Shown here: in pieces, positions 1-6,898 of the stretch | Position numbering within the stretch: the first letter of the stretch is position 1 | How the letters are laid out: each line of letters begins with the position of its first letter | NCBI RefSeq assembly: GCF_018831085.1 | Contig: NZ_JAGPNM010000001.1 | Coordinates: 248,001-312,000, forward strand | From: Rheinheimera oceanensis | GTDB taxonomy: Bacteria; Pseudomonadota; Gammaproteobacteria; Enterobacterales; Alteromonadaceae | Direction of reading: 5' to 3' | Length of the DNA stretch: 64,000 bases | The notes under the pieces: generated by a model | The model's database searches: none | The model's input: only the letters and a program-made list of their open reading frames with translations | What the model was told of the DNA's origin: nothing | Made by a program: the position numbers and the translations under genes

Positions 1-50
1 TGCGTGAACAACTGAATATTAACCGGCATGGGGAGACTTACCATGAATAA
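1..50 (+). CDS. 3' end of a probable ECF-type RNA polymerase sigma factor (partial)
   Basis: Only the last 15 codons are in the window, in the frame beginning at base 3: REQLNINRHGETYHE and a TAA stop at 48-50. The stop overlaps the ATG (43) of the DUF3379 gene, so the two are translationally coupled. The residues 'REQLN' would suit the end of sigma region 4. The main argument is context: DUF3379 genes commonly follow ECF sigma genes in Alteromonadales. The identity is inferred from the neighbour rather than read from sequence. Confidence 0.45.
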   Translation, partial: REQLNINRHGETYHE

Positions 51-747
51 CACTGAAGTACGCCGTATTTTACTGGTAGATCCCTTTAGCCGGGAACCTG
101 CGGTACGCGATGCCTTAGCTCGGGATACTGCTCTACAGCAATTTGCCCTTGAGCTACAACAACAGCAGCGGGATCTGGAAGATGCCTTACAGGTAGCGGT
201 ACCGCCTATGCTGGCAGAACACCTGCTGCAAATACCAGCACAGCAGCAACGTAAACCACTGCACCGCTGGTTTACGCCGCTGGCGCTGGCAGCCAGCATT
301 GCGCTGGTATCAGTGCTGGGTTTACAGCTTTATCAACACAGTTTTGCGACAGATCTTGGCAGCCATGCGCTGGCGCATGTGTACCATGAGAATGACTACC
401 TGCAACAGCATGCGCAAAGCCAGCCGCTTAGTGCAGTAAACCTGAAACTGGCCGATTTCAGCGCCAGCCTGCAAGACTGGCAGGATGAGATAATTTATGC
501 CCGCTACTGCACCTTCCAGGGCGTACGGTCGTTACACCTGGCTGTGAAAACCGCCACCGGTTACGCCACCGTATTTATTGTGCCTAAAGAAGCTGAACTG
601 GATTTTGTTGCCAGCTTTGCTGATAAACGTTATCAGGGATTAACCCTGGCCATGTCTAAAGCCAACGTAGTGGTAGTAAGTGACAACGCCGATGACTTGC
701 AACACCTGCCACAGAAGCTGGCAGATAAACTGATTTTTTCTGCCTGA
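43..747 (+). CDS. DUF3379 family membrane protein, possible anti-sigma partner
   Basis: 234 residues. I chose the ATG at 43 because GGGGAG (30-35) sits at good Shine-Dalgarno spacing; an earlier ATG at 28 has no such site. The N-terminal ~80 residues are soluble and Gln/Leu rich, followed by basic residues (RKPLHRW), one membrane helix (roughly residues 83-100, LALAASIALVSVLGL) and a ~130-residue outer domain. This soluble head, single helix and periplasmic tail is the layout of DUF3379 proteins. It overlaps the end of the upstream gene, which fits a sigma/anti-sigma pair. The anti-sigma role is inference; the family assignment is from memory of the sequence pattern. Confidence 0.7.
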   Translation: MNNTEVRRILLVDPFSREPAVRDALARDTALQQFALELQQQQRDLEDALQVAVPPMLAEHLLQIPAQQQRKPLHRWFTPLALAASIALVSVLGLQLYQHSFATDLGSHALAHVYHENDYLQQHAQSQPLSAVNLKLADFSASLQDWQDEIIYARYCTFQGVRSLHLAVKTATGYATVFIVPKEAELDFVASFADKRYQGLTLAMSKANVVVVSDNADDLQHLPQKLADKLIFSA

Positions 748-760
748 GGCGGAGCTACCT

Positions 761-1585
761 ATGCCTGCGATTCTTACCGGCACTGCGGCAGCTCCTGTCG
801 GTAACCTGCAGCATTTGGGATTACAGGCATTTATGCCGCACCCTGCGCTGGCCGCCTGGGTGCAATGTTATTGGGTTATGCGCCTTACAACCTTACCCGC
901 TGGCGGTTACAGGCAAACATTATATCCGGACGGTGGCAGCAGCCTGAATTTTTATTTTCAGCCCGGCCAGCCGCCACAGTGCCATTTTAACGGCAGCCAG
1001 ACACTAAGTACCTTACAGTTAACCGATACTCTGGACGCCGTTGGTATACGCTTTTATCCCGGCGGCGCTTTTCAGTTGCTTGGGCAGGATGCTCCTCTGT
1101 TACAGGGCGATGAAGTAAATGCTGCTGATTTTGGCATTCGTACCTTGCAGCCACTGCAACAGCAACTTGCTGCTACTGAGCATACCGCAGCACGGCTGCA
1201 ATATCTTGATCAGTGGTTGTTGCAACAAATGCAGCAACGTAATGCCAAAAGCAGCCACATTCAACAGGTGTTAGCGGTTTTATTGCAGCAACAAACAATG
1301 CCTTCGGTTAATGAGCTAAGCGCCGGAGTTAACCTGAGCCGGCGCCAGTTTGAGCGTAAATTCCTGCAACAGGTTGGCTTAACACCTGGCAAGTTAAAGC
1401 TGTTGCAACGGGTGCGCCATGCCAGACAACTGATTAACCTTAACCCGCAGCAGCCCCTAACCGATATTGCGCTTTGCAGCGGTTTTTATGATCAGGCGCA
1501 TTTTATTCATCAATTTCAGCACATTACCGGCCAGACACCCGGCCAGTACCGCCGCCGCAAACAAAACGAGTTCCGTATGTCGTAA
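761..1585 (+). CDS. AraC family transcriptional regulator
   Basis: 274 residues, ATG preceded by GGAG (751-754). Residues about 20-130 form an N-terminal sensor-like domain of the type found in uncharacterised AraC regulators (YWVMRLT, TLYPDGGSSLNF, GIRFYPGGAF). Residues about 165-265 are the double helix-turn-helix AraC DNA-binding domain: LSAGVNLSRRQFERKF for the first HTH, and DIALCSGFYDQAHFIHQF followed by TGQTPGQYRR for the second, both typical. It lies 13 bases after the DUF3379 gene and 64 bases before an AhpD-like gene on the same strand. It probably controls that neighbour in response to an unknown ligand. Confidence 0.85.
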   Translation: MPAILTGTAAAPVGNLQHLGLQAFMPHPALAAWVQCYWVMRLTTLPAGGYRQTLYPDGGSSLNFYFQPGQPPQCHFNGSQTLSTLQLTDTLDAVGIRFYPGGAFQLLGQDAPLLQGDEVNAADFGIRTLQPLQQQLAATEHTAARLQYLDQWLLQQMQQRNAKSSHIQQVLAVLLQQQTMPSVNELSAGVNLSRRQFERKFLQQVGLTPGKLKLLQRVRHARQLINLNPQQPLTDIALCSGFYDQAHFIHQFQHITGQTPGQYRRRKQNEFRMS

Positions 1586-1604
1586 AAATACAATTCTGCT
1601 TAAA

Positions 1605-1624
1605 CACTATGCGCCACTATAGTG
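1605..1624. promoter_or_regulatory. Direct repeat and palindrome before the AhpD-like gene (candidate operator)
   Basis: CACTAT occurs at 1605-1610 and again at 1615-1620, ten bases (one helical turn) apart. The second copy is part of the perfect palindrome CACTATAGTG (1615-1624). The site ends about 25 bases before the start codon of the 1650 gene. AraC proteins often bind direct repeats, and the AraC gene is directly upstream. Operator function is a guess from position. Confidence 0.3.
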
Positions 1625-1649
1625 ACTCCATCACCAAAAGGAGCACAAC

Positions 1650-2105
1650 ATGACGCCACGCATAGATCGTAACGATGTTTATAAACTGCAACCCACCTTA
1701 GTAAAAGCACTGGCGAGCCTGGGCGAAGCGGCCGGACAAGTAATTGAAGCCTCACTGGTGCATCTGTTGCACCTGCGCATATCACAGTTAAACGGTTGTG
1801 CCTTTTGCCTGCATATGCATGCAGCAGAAGCCCGCCACGACGGCGAGCAACAGCAACGGCTGGATGTACTGGCTGCCTGGCGGGAAACCCATTTTTTCTC
1901 CGCCCGCGAGCGCGCTGCACTGCGCTGGGCCGAAGCACTGACCCTGCTGGCCAGACAACAGGTATCTGACGATATATACACCGAACTTAGCGCCCAGTTC
2001 AGCCAGCAGGAAATTGTCAATTTAAGTGCGGTGATAGTAACGATGAACGCCTGGAACCGCATAGCCGTAGGCTTTCAGTTTCAGCCGCAGCTAACTGCAA
2101 ACTGA
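1650..2105 (+). CDS. Carboxymuconolactone decarboxylase / AhpD-like protein
   Basis: 151 residues, with an AGGAG ribosome site just before the ATG. The hallmark is the helix carrying NGCAFCLHMH: Cys50, Cys53 and His56 form the CxxCxxH redox site of AhpD-like alkylhydroperoxidases. The preceding LLHLRISQLNGC and following RERAALRWAEALT segments are typical of this all-helical family. Family members reduce peroxides or act as thiol oxidoreductases in oxidative or aldehyde stress. The exact substrate cannot be told. The linked AraC gene upstream is the likely regulator. Confidence 0.85.
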   Translation: MTPRIDRNDVYKLQPTLVKALASLGEAAGQVIEASLVHLLHLRISQLNGCAFCLHMHAAEARHDGEQQQRLDVLAAWRETHFFSARERAALRWAEALTLLARQQVSDDIYTELSAQFSQQEIVNLSAVIVTMNAWNRIAVGFQFQPQLTAN

Positions 2106-2118
2106 CACACGCTGCAGA

Positions 2119-2688
2119 CTAAACGCCGTTATGCTTAGCGGCATTTAATCTGCGCCATAAATACAGGCCATACCAGGCATTAAACCAAAAGCCGGTATAC
2201 ACAATAGCGGTAAGATGCAGTTCGCGCGAAAAATACAACGGCACCGCCAGCGTATTAACAAGCAGCCAAAACCACCAGGTTTCCAGTTTGCGGTTCATCA
2301 GCAAAAACTGGGCAATAACGCTGAACATTAAAATGGCCGAGTCAACAAAGGGGGCATAGGCATCGGTAAAGCGGTGCAATACAAAGCCATACAGCAAGGT
2401 AACCAGCAGCGCCAGTGCAGCATAAGCCAGCAAGCGGACAAGCGGCGCTGAGGTTACCGCTTTAACACCGCTGCTACGGCCCCATTGATACCAGCCAATA
2501 AAATTAGTGCCGATAAAAAACAGCATCAGCATCACTTCGGCATACAGTTTTACCTGATAAAACAGCGCTGCAAATAATGCACAGCCAATAACGCCCAGCC
2601 ACCAGGTATGAATGCTGTTACGTGCTGCCAGAAACACCGCCAGCAAATAAAAGCCATTGGCGCCATATTCCAGATAAGTGGGGTTCAT
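2119..2688 (-). CDS. pnuC: Nicotinamide riboside transporter PnuC family
   Basis: 189 residues, mostly hydrophobic, with about seven membrane helices. PnuC features include an early WWLGVIG segment, a FFIGTNFIGWYQW stretch, and the C-terminal core QFLLMNRKLETWWFW with LLVNTLAVPLYF. PnuC facilitates entry of nicotinamide riboside across the inner membrane, where phosphorylation traps it for NAD synthesis. The gene lies 15 bases after the DCC-domain gene on the same strand, so they are likely co-transcribed. There is no nadR or nrtR gene nearby in the window. No terminator is obvious between its end and the convergent gene ending at 2105. Confidence 0.88.
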   Translation of the reverse strand: MNPTYLEYGANGFYLLAVFLAARNSIHTWWLGVIGCALFAALFYQVKLYAEVMLMLFFIGTNFIGWYQWGRSSGVKAVTSAPLVRLLAYAALALLVTLLYGFVLHRFTDAYAPFVDSAILMFSVIAQFLLMNRKLETWWFWLLVNTLAVPLYFSRELHLTAIVYTGFWFNAWYGLYLWRRLNAAKHNGV

Positions 2689-2703
2689 CAGGGTTTCCCA
2701 GAG

Positions 2704-3111
2704 TTAAAAACGATCATTACCGCTAATGCCAAGATTATTGATTTTGCGTTTACCCAGCAGTTTAAGCAGTAAATTGCGAAAAAAGCGTAACAACGGATAC
2801 AGCAACTTTGCCAGCCGTTTTGATTTAAACAAGTGATAATTCAGCCGGTTAAATAGCCCACTGCGGCTGCTAAGCAACGACAGCATATAAATAGCGTCAC
2901 TGCCGTAGTACCAGTTATCACCCATTTTCAGCACCATACCCTGATCAATATCCAGCCCCTGCGCGGTAATTTGCTGCATTACCTCAGTATCTTCACGGGC
3001 ATTAATCAGTTTAAGCTCGCCAACACTCTGGCGAATACGTACCATCTGGCAATAGGCATTGCAGGCCGGGCAATCTTTGTCATAAATCAGCAGGATTGGG
3101 TTTTCAGCCAT
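2704..3111 (-). CDS. DCC-family thiol-disulfide oxidoreductase-like protein (DUF393)
   Basis: 135 residues. The N-terminus carries the DUF393 signature: a beta strand (LLIYDKDCPACNAYC), where the D-x-D-C-P-x-C motif resembles thioredoxin CxxC sites, then the KLINAREDTE and YYGSDAIYML segments typical of the family. The C-terminal ~40 residues are very basic (FKSKRLAKLLYPLLRFFRNLLLKLLGKRK) and may contact membrane. Its ATG is 8 bases after the stop of the GIY-YIG gene and its stop is 15 bases before pnuC, so the three could be one transcript. Function of this family is unknown. Confidence 0.8.
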   Translation of the reverse strand: MAENPILLIYDKDCPACNAYCQMVRIRQSVGELKLINAREDTEVMQQITAQGLDIDQGMVLKMGDNWYYGSDAIYMLSLLSSRSGLFNRLNYHLFKSKRLAKLLYPLLRFFRNLLLKLLGKRKINNLGISGNDRF

Positions 3112-3119
3112 TAAGATAC

Positions 3120-3830
3120 TTATTTTGCTGTCATTGAAGGTTTGTAACTGCTGGAAACTCCAATGTTTTTCGGATCGTAAAGTGATGCATTACCACTTCG
3201 TTTATTAAAGCTGCTTAATCTACAAGGCGTCGCGTCATTAAGCAACTTTGCTCCTTTCGTCAGATAATGCTCCAGCCACCATTGCTCAGCTACGGTGGTT
3301 TCAAACTTTGTAACATTTTTCAGCACTTCAACCACTTCATAGTCATAGCGCCACAAAGAGCGGTTTACGGTATAGTCCAGACCGGTCTTCGTAGCATGGA
3401 TGTACCAGGGAGCCCAGCAATCTCTTGCGGTATGCTCTTGAAAACGACTAAACTCCCGCGCCAAGGTAGTTTGACCAACATACAGAATATTAGAACCGTC
3501 TGTCGCGCCATCATTTTTATAAATAATGTAAATAATGGCATCCTCACGCCCGCTGTCATCAACAGTGGGGTAACGCTGCAGTACAGCGCTGTGGCTTTTG
3601 GCCATTGCCTGAAGCTGAGAGCTTTTCTTACCTTTCAGGCTATTGTTAATCAGTTTTTTAGTCTCGTGCAGTGGTTGTAATTGAGCACTATTGTTTGCCG
3701 TATGCTGTAAATATCTCTGCGAAACAGCTTCAGAACGCTGGCTGGAAAATTCAGCATAAGGTTTATCACTATGCGTGTTGGTATTGCCTGCCTGCCGACT
3801 CTGTTGAGTATTTGCAACATAGATCCCCAT
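3120..3830 (-). CDS. GIY-YIG nuclease-like protein with polymorphic-toxin style leader
   Basis: 236 residues; the ATG follows an AAGGGG ribosome site. Residues 1-60 are polar and low complexity. Residues 61-86 (INNS, then QLQAMAKSH, then LQR) resemble the short leader repeats seen before DUF4157 and in other toxin or eCIS-associated proteins. Residues 98-205 look like a GIY-YIG nuclease: YIIY at 101-104, LYVGQT at 116-121, basic residues R125 and R129, H133, and the late acidic helix AEQWWLEHYL (E182) followed by KLLND. The family cuts DNA. No immunity gene can be named. It sits upstream of DUF393 and pnuC, an odd place for a toxin. The nuclease assignment is fairly firm; the toxin role is inference. 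Confidence 0.65.
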   Translation of the reverse strand: MGIYVANTQQSRQAGNTNTHSDKPYAEFSSQRSEAVSQRYLQHTANNSAQLQPLHETKKLINNSLKGKKSSQLQAMAKSHSAVLQRYPTVDDSGREDAIIYIIYKNDGATDGSNILYVGQTTLAREFSRFQEHTARDCWAPWYIHATKTGLDYTVNRSLWRYDYEVVEVLKNVTKFETTVAEQWWLEHYLTKGAKLLNDATPCRLSSFNKRSGNASLYDPKNIGVSSSYKPSMTAK

Positions 3831-3944
3831 CGTAAGCCCCTTCTTTTACCCGGCACACCGCCACTATATTGCACAATAATTAGCGCACTTTGCTGAGAAA
3901 ACCAAGTTGTTCCTAAAATATTATCAATTGTTCTCTATCAGGTT

Positions 3945-4640
3945 TTATTCTGCCAGAGCAAACTCAACCGCTGCTTCAGCATGAAGCACCGTTGTATCAA
4001 ACAGCGGTACGGCGGCATCGGCTTTACCCACCAGTAAACCAATTTCAGTGCAGCCAAGAATAATGCCATCCACACCTTTCCAGGCAAGGCCAGCCATCAT
4101 CTTGCGTACAGCTTGCTTAGATTCAGCGGTAATGACACCAAGACACAGTTCCTGATAAATAATCTGGTGCAGGCTGTCTTGTTCGGCATCGTTTGGCAGT
4201 AGCACTTCAATACCGTGTAACTCAGTTAGCCGCTCGCGGTAAAATGGCTGCTGCATGGTAAATTTGGTGCCCAGCAGCCCTACCCGGCTGCAACCTGCCT
4301 GTTTTATTGCAGATGCAGTAGCATCGGCAATATGCAGCAGCGGAATACTTACTGCCGCTTCAATGCTGCCGGCCACTTTATGCATGGTGTTGGTACAAAG
4401 CACAATAAAATCGGCGCCAGCCGCCTCAAGCGAGCGCGCAGCATCGGCCAGCATAATACCGGCGCCGTCCCAGTCGCCGGCATGCTGCAGGCGTTCAATT
4501 TCATAAAAATCAACGCTGACTAAAATACACTTGGCAGAATGCAGCCCACCCAGTTGTTGTTTTACACCTTCGTTAAGCAGGCGGTAATAAGGAATAGTAG
4601 ACTCCCAGCTCATACCGCCGATAAGGCCAATAGTTTTCAT
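3945..4640 (-). CDS. Aspartate/glutamate racemase family protein (YgeA-like)
   Basis: 231 residues, ATG start. It begins KTIGLIGGMSWEST, the typical start of the Asp/Glu racemase superfamily. The two catalytic cysteines are present: Cys82 in LCTNTMHK and Cys197 in LGCTEIGLL. Such PLP-independent enzymes interconvert L- and D-amino acids by two-base proton transfer. Both cysteines being intact argues for racemase activity. Substrate preference cannot be read. It is monocistronic, separated by 114 bases from the GIY-YIG gene downstream. Confidence 0.87.
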   Translation of the reverse strand: MKTIGLIGGMSWESTIPYYRLLNEGVKQQLGGLHSAKCILVSVDFYEIERLQHAGDWDGAGIMLADAARSLEAAGADFIVLCTNTMHKVAGSIEAAVSIPLLHIADATASAIKQAGCSRVGLLGTKFTMQQPFYRERLTELHGIEVLLPNDAEQDSLHQIIYQELCLGVITAESKQAVRKMMAGLAWKGVDGIILGCTEIGLLVGKADAAVPLFDTTVLHAEAAVEFALAE

Positions 4641-4954
4641 CTTAAGACTCTCTTTGCTCTTCAGGCAGATAACATGGCGTAAAAAACCATTGTCTGCAAT
4701 ACCCAGCTACCCAAAGCAAAAAACTCACGTATCACCGTATAACTTTCCGTTGCATTAATTGACGGAGCCTCACTCACTCGCTCGCTGATAAATGCGCATT
4801 CCATAGATAATTTGCCCGAATACACTTTCGGCAACTTTTTTCCGACACATCGTCCGCCGGGCATTTGCTTATACTTCCCCAGCAGCGTTGCACTAATCAA
4901 CATCGTTATGATTTTATAAGGAAATAACTGCCTTGGGCCTGATACCGAAAATAT
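4641..4954. other. Intergenic region with no convincing gene
   Basis: This stretch separates the racemase gene from the sigma-54-type promoter. A 111-codon minus-strand frame (4661-4996) crosses it, but it overlaps the promoter, has no ribosome site and no recognisable domain, so I do not call it a gene. No terminator-like hairpin stands out. Confidence 0.5.
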
Positions 4955-4970
4955 TGGCATATGCTTTGCT
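4955..4970 (+). promoter_or_regulatory. Sigma-54 (RpoN) promoter
   Basis: TGGCATATGCTTTGCT fits the RpoN consensus TGGCAYR-N4-TTGCW: the -24 GG and -12 GC are present at the required spacing. The expected transcription start is about 4981, giving a leader of about 30 bases to the ATG at 5010. It implies control by an enhancer-binding activator, not visible here. No -35/-10 sigma-70 promoter competes at this position. Confidence 0.65.
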
Positions 4971-5009
4971 ACCAAAGTGTGAGCTAATGGTTTCAACAGG
5001 GTGACTACG

Positions 5010-5465
5010 ATGAAAATTGATGCAACAAATAACTACTTTTATACCAATCAGCAGACGAATTCTTCTGCTGTTAGCAATAATACTGCTGCGCTTTCCACAG
5101 CAATTAATACCGTCAGCACTTCCAGAACCGAATTTTCTGAAACTAAACAAGCCGATTTCAACAGCATGACGAACCAGGAAATGCGTAGCTGGGTTAACGA
5201 GCAACTTCGCAATGGAGAAATGTCCCTTGATGACAGCAGGGCCTTTATGGCCATGACCATGAGAATTCCGGTTAACGGTGGTGCTGGTAGTGAATTGCAG
5301 GCTATGAACGATGGAGAACGCTTCAATTTCATGCAAAAAGCACATGACGGGGTTCAGGCTGCACTTGCCCGCAATGATAAAGAAAGTGTCAGAATGCTGG
5401 AGTCAGCTATATCGCTCATGCAGAAGCATCAAGGAAAGACAATTGGAATTGACACCCTTGCATAG
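5010..5465 (+). CDS. Hypothetical protein under a sigma-54 promoter
   Basis: 151 residues from the ATG at 5010; a GTG at 5001 is possible but AGG (4998-5000) suits the ATG better. There is no signal peptide or membrane helix. Residues 1-50 are Asn/Ser/Thr rich and probably disordered. Residues 50-150 are helical and amphipathic, e.g. MTNQEMRSWVNEQL, SLDDSRAFMAMTM, GERFNFMQKAHDGVQAAL, ESVRMLESAISLMQKHQ. I do not recognise the family. The Ser/Asn-rich start and sigma-54 promoter recall flagellum- or secretion-linked small proteins, but that is a suggestion only. It is followed by the hairpin CTGTGATCCTCACAG at 5472-5486. Confidence 0.7.
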   Translation: MKIDATNNYFYTNQQTNSSAVSNNTAALSTAINTVSTSRTEFSETKQADFNSMTNQEMRSWVNEQLRNGEMSLDDSRAFMAMTMRIPVNGGAGSELQAMNDGERFNFMQKAHDGVQAALARNDKESVRMLESAISLMQKHQGKTIGIDTLA

Positions 5466-5509
5466 CAAAGTCTGTGATCCTCACAGTCAAATGGAAACTC
5501 TATTGATGT

Positions 5510-5570
5510 TTTTCACCAATTTAATTTTTATCTGACCCTTTTTAATTTTTTATCTGACCCTTTTTAATTT
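5510..5570. repeat. Islet repeat copy A with a tandem extension
   Basis: A 25-bp unit at 5510-5534, beginning TTTTCACCAA and ending TTTTTATCTG, matches copy B at 24 of 25 positions and copy C at 21 of 25. Its second half (TTTAATTTTTATCTGACCC) is repeated in tandem at 5541-5560, and TTTTTAATTT follows at 5561-5570. It lies after the stop of the minus-strand gene at 5603. Confidence 0.75.
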
Positions 5571-5602
5571 CAGCGAACACAGCAAACGAATTAACGGGAT
5601 CG

Positions 5603-5893
5603 TTATGCAGCTCTCTTTTCGCGAGCGACGCGATACTTTAACTTTCGCAGCTTAATACTCGTGACTTCACCATAGAATTTAACGGCGAGCACACCGTATC
5701 CGAGTAAAACAGCAATCATCTTTAAACAGGGCCAATCTTTGCTCTCAAAAATCAAATCTATTCCCCAACCTAAAAGCCATATCACACTGAAAGAAACACC
5801 TAACAGTGAGTAGAGCTGCTTTATTAACGCAGCACTGATTGGCTTATCCTCCCGCACAAATTTGAAGAATGTTATTTTCAGTATTCTTTTCAT
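5603..5893 (-). CDS. Small hypothetical membrane protein
   Basis: 96 residues, ATG start. Two membrane helices are likely: about residues 27-48 (LYSLLGVSFSVIWLLGWGIDL) and 57-76 (LKMIAVLLGYGVLAVKFYG). The tail is very basic (KLRKLKYRVAREKR). I do not recognise the family. It is the last gene of the AT-rich islet on the minus strand, with repeat copy B before it and copy A after it. It may be of foreign origin given base composition and repeats. Confidence 0.55.
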   Translation of the reverse strand: MKRILKITFFKFVREDKPISAALIKQLYSLLGVSFSVIWLLGWGIDLIFESKDWPCLKMIAVLLGYGVLAVKFYGEVTSIKLRKLKYRVAREKRAA

Positions 5894-5956
5894 ATCTACT
5901 TATACGTAGTGCGAATACAGCATGCGGTTGATTTAGGACAAAGTTAAACTTATGCT

Positions 5957-5981
5957 TTTCAACAATTTAATTTTTATCTGC
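5957..5981. repeat. Islet repeat copy B
   Basis: A 25-bp unit (TTTTCAACAA through TTTTTATCTG) differing from copy A at a single base. It lies between the minus-strand genes ending at 5995 and starting at 5893. The similarity goes on for about 12 bases as a CC, then GTTAATT motif (5987-5993), also seen at copy C. Confidence 0.75.
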
Positions 5982-5994
5982 ACCAGTTAATTTA

Positions 5995-6264
5995 TTAACT
6001 CACAATCCAGCCAAATATTAGAGCAAGGACCATGAGCACAACCTTGAGTGCTAGCAAAAACAGTGTGATTGCCACGATGATGATGAACAAACCAAGAAGG
6101 ACGTCTACGCTTCCTGAAACTGCTCGTCGTATTCGCAATGATGGGACAACATTGTGAATATCTTTGAACGACCGCTGAAGCACATTGTCGTTTCCACGCC
6201 TGTAGATTTCAAACGACAGGGGTATTGCTAGCGTTGCCAGCACAAACAACAGGATGAACACCAT
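5995..6264 (-). CDS. Small hypothetical membrane protein
   Basis: 89 residues. Hydrophobic segments cover residues 2-18 (VFILLFVLATLAIPLSF) and about 54-86 (VDVLLGLFIIIVAITLFLL onward), so it has two or three helices. The middle is polar and basic (RRGNDNVLQRSFKDIH, RIRRAV). The ATG lies 3 bases after the stop of the next upstream gene (6268-6798), so they form an operon and the products may act together in the membrane. Family unknown. Confidence 0.55.
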   Translation of the reverse strand: MVFILLFVLATLAIPLSFEIYRRGNDNVLQRSFKDIHNVVPSLRIRRAVSGSVDVLLGLFIIIVAITLFLLALKVVLMVLALIFGWIVS

Positions 6265-6267
6265 ACA

Positions 6268-6798
6268 TTACCCTTTAGTAACCAAAATCAAAACATACCA
6301 TCCAAGCATTGTAGCACCACATAAGAAGTTGATTAGAGCCAAAAGATTCTTGCCTGGAGTGGATTCTGAACTAATCGCCTTCGAAATTATAGCTGTAAGT
6401 AACGCTACGAAACTAGATACTAAAAACATAAAGACTAGCAGCAACCGACTTTGCTGCACAGGATCTGAGCTAACGAACTCAGCGAGTGTAAGCGGCCCTG
6501 CTGCCTGTAATCCAGGAAAAAGATTATCGTCAGAAAGAAGCTGAAGGGACAAGCCCGACATGGTTGCACCCATTGTAAGAACACACAAATCATACCCATG
6601 TTTGTGGTAGCGAAACTCTCCTGTCGCTAAATCACCGAACAAAAGCTTAAAAAGTATGCCGAGTGTAGTGATTAATAGTATAAGCCATGCCTTGGGTTGC
6701 AACGATGCAATCCAGCCTAGCTTAGCGAACATGTAAGCACCTCCTATTAGCAAAACAGCTGTCAGTATCAGAGCCCCAATTAACTTCCAGATGTTCAT
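6268..6798 (-). CDS. Hypothetical polytopic membrane protein
   Basis: 176 residues from the ATG at 6798; a GTG at 6807 is possible, but GGGAAAG in the leader suits the ATG. Five hydrophobic helices are likely: residues ~6-25, ~36-53, ~73-91, ~116-138 and ~152-173. Polar loops include FGDLATGEFRYHKHGYD and LSDDNLFPGLQ. The fourth helix (LLLVFMFLVSSFVALLTAI) is strongly hydrophobic. No family is recognised. It is coupled to the 89-residue membrane protein downstream and preceded by repeat copy C. Confidence 0.55.
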   Translation of the reverse strand: MNIWKLIGALILTAVLLIGGAYMFAKLGWIASLQPKAWLILLITTLGILFKLLFGDLATGEFRYHKHGYDLCVLTMGATMSGLSLQLLSDDNLFPGLQAAGPLTLAEFVSSDPVQQSRLLLVFMFLVSSFVALLTAIISKAISSESTPGKNLLALINFLCGATMLGWYVLILVTKG

Positions 6799-6852
6799 AA
6801 TTATCACTTTCCCGTTTACAATCCTAGGGCCAAAGTCAAATTAAACTAATTA

Positions 6853-6877
6853 TTTTCAGTAACTTAATTTTTATCAG
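6853..6877. repeat. Islet repeat copy C
   Basis: A 25-bp unit (TTTTCAGTAA through TTTTTATCAG) with 21 of 25 positions identical to copy A. It lies just past the stop of the minus-strand gene at 6899. It is followed by CCGTTAATTAC (6879-6889), an 11-mer that recurs at 7800-7810 at the right edge of the islet. Confidence 0.75.
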
Positions 6878-6898
6878 CCCGTTAATTACTCAATTGGT

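Noticed and set aside
1600..2062. Open frames on the minus strand across the AhpD-like gene
   Set aside because: They lie opposite a clear CxxCxxH protein, lack ribosome sites and family features, and arise from codon bias.
4661..4996. Minus-strand 111-codon frame in the racemase to sigma-54 gap
   Set aside because: It overlaps the sigma-54 promoter, has no ribosome site or recognisable domain, and its composition looks random.
5472..5486. CTGTGATCCTCACAG as a CRP site
   Set aside because: Half-sites TGTGA and TCACA are 3 rather than 6 bases apart, so it reads as a small hairpin after the gene.
5510..6877. Islet repeats as integron attC sites
   Set aside because: There is no core GTTRRRY/RYYYAAC pair with imperfect internal arms, and no integrase is present.
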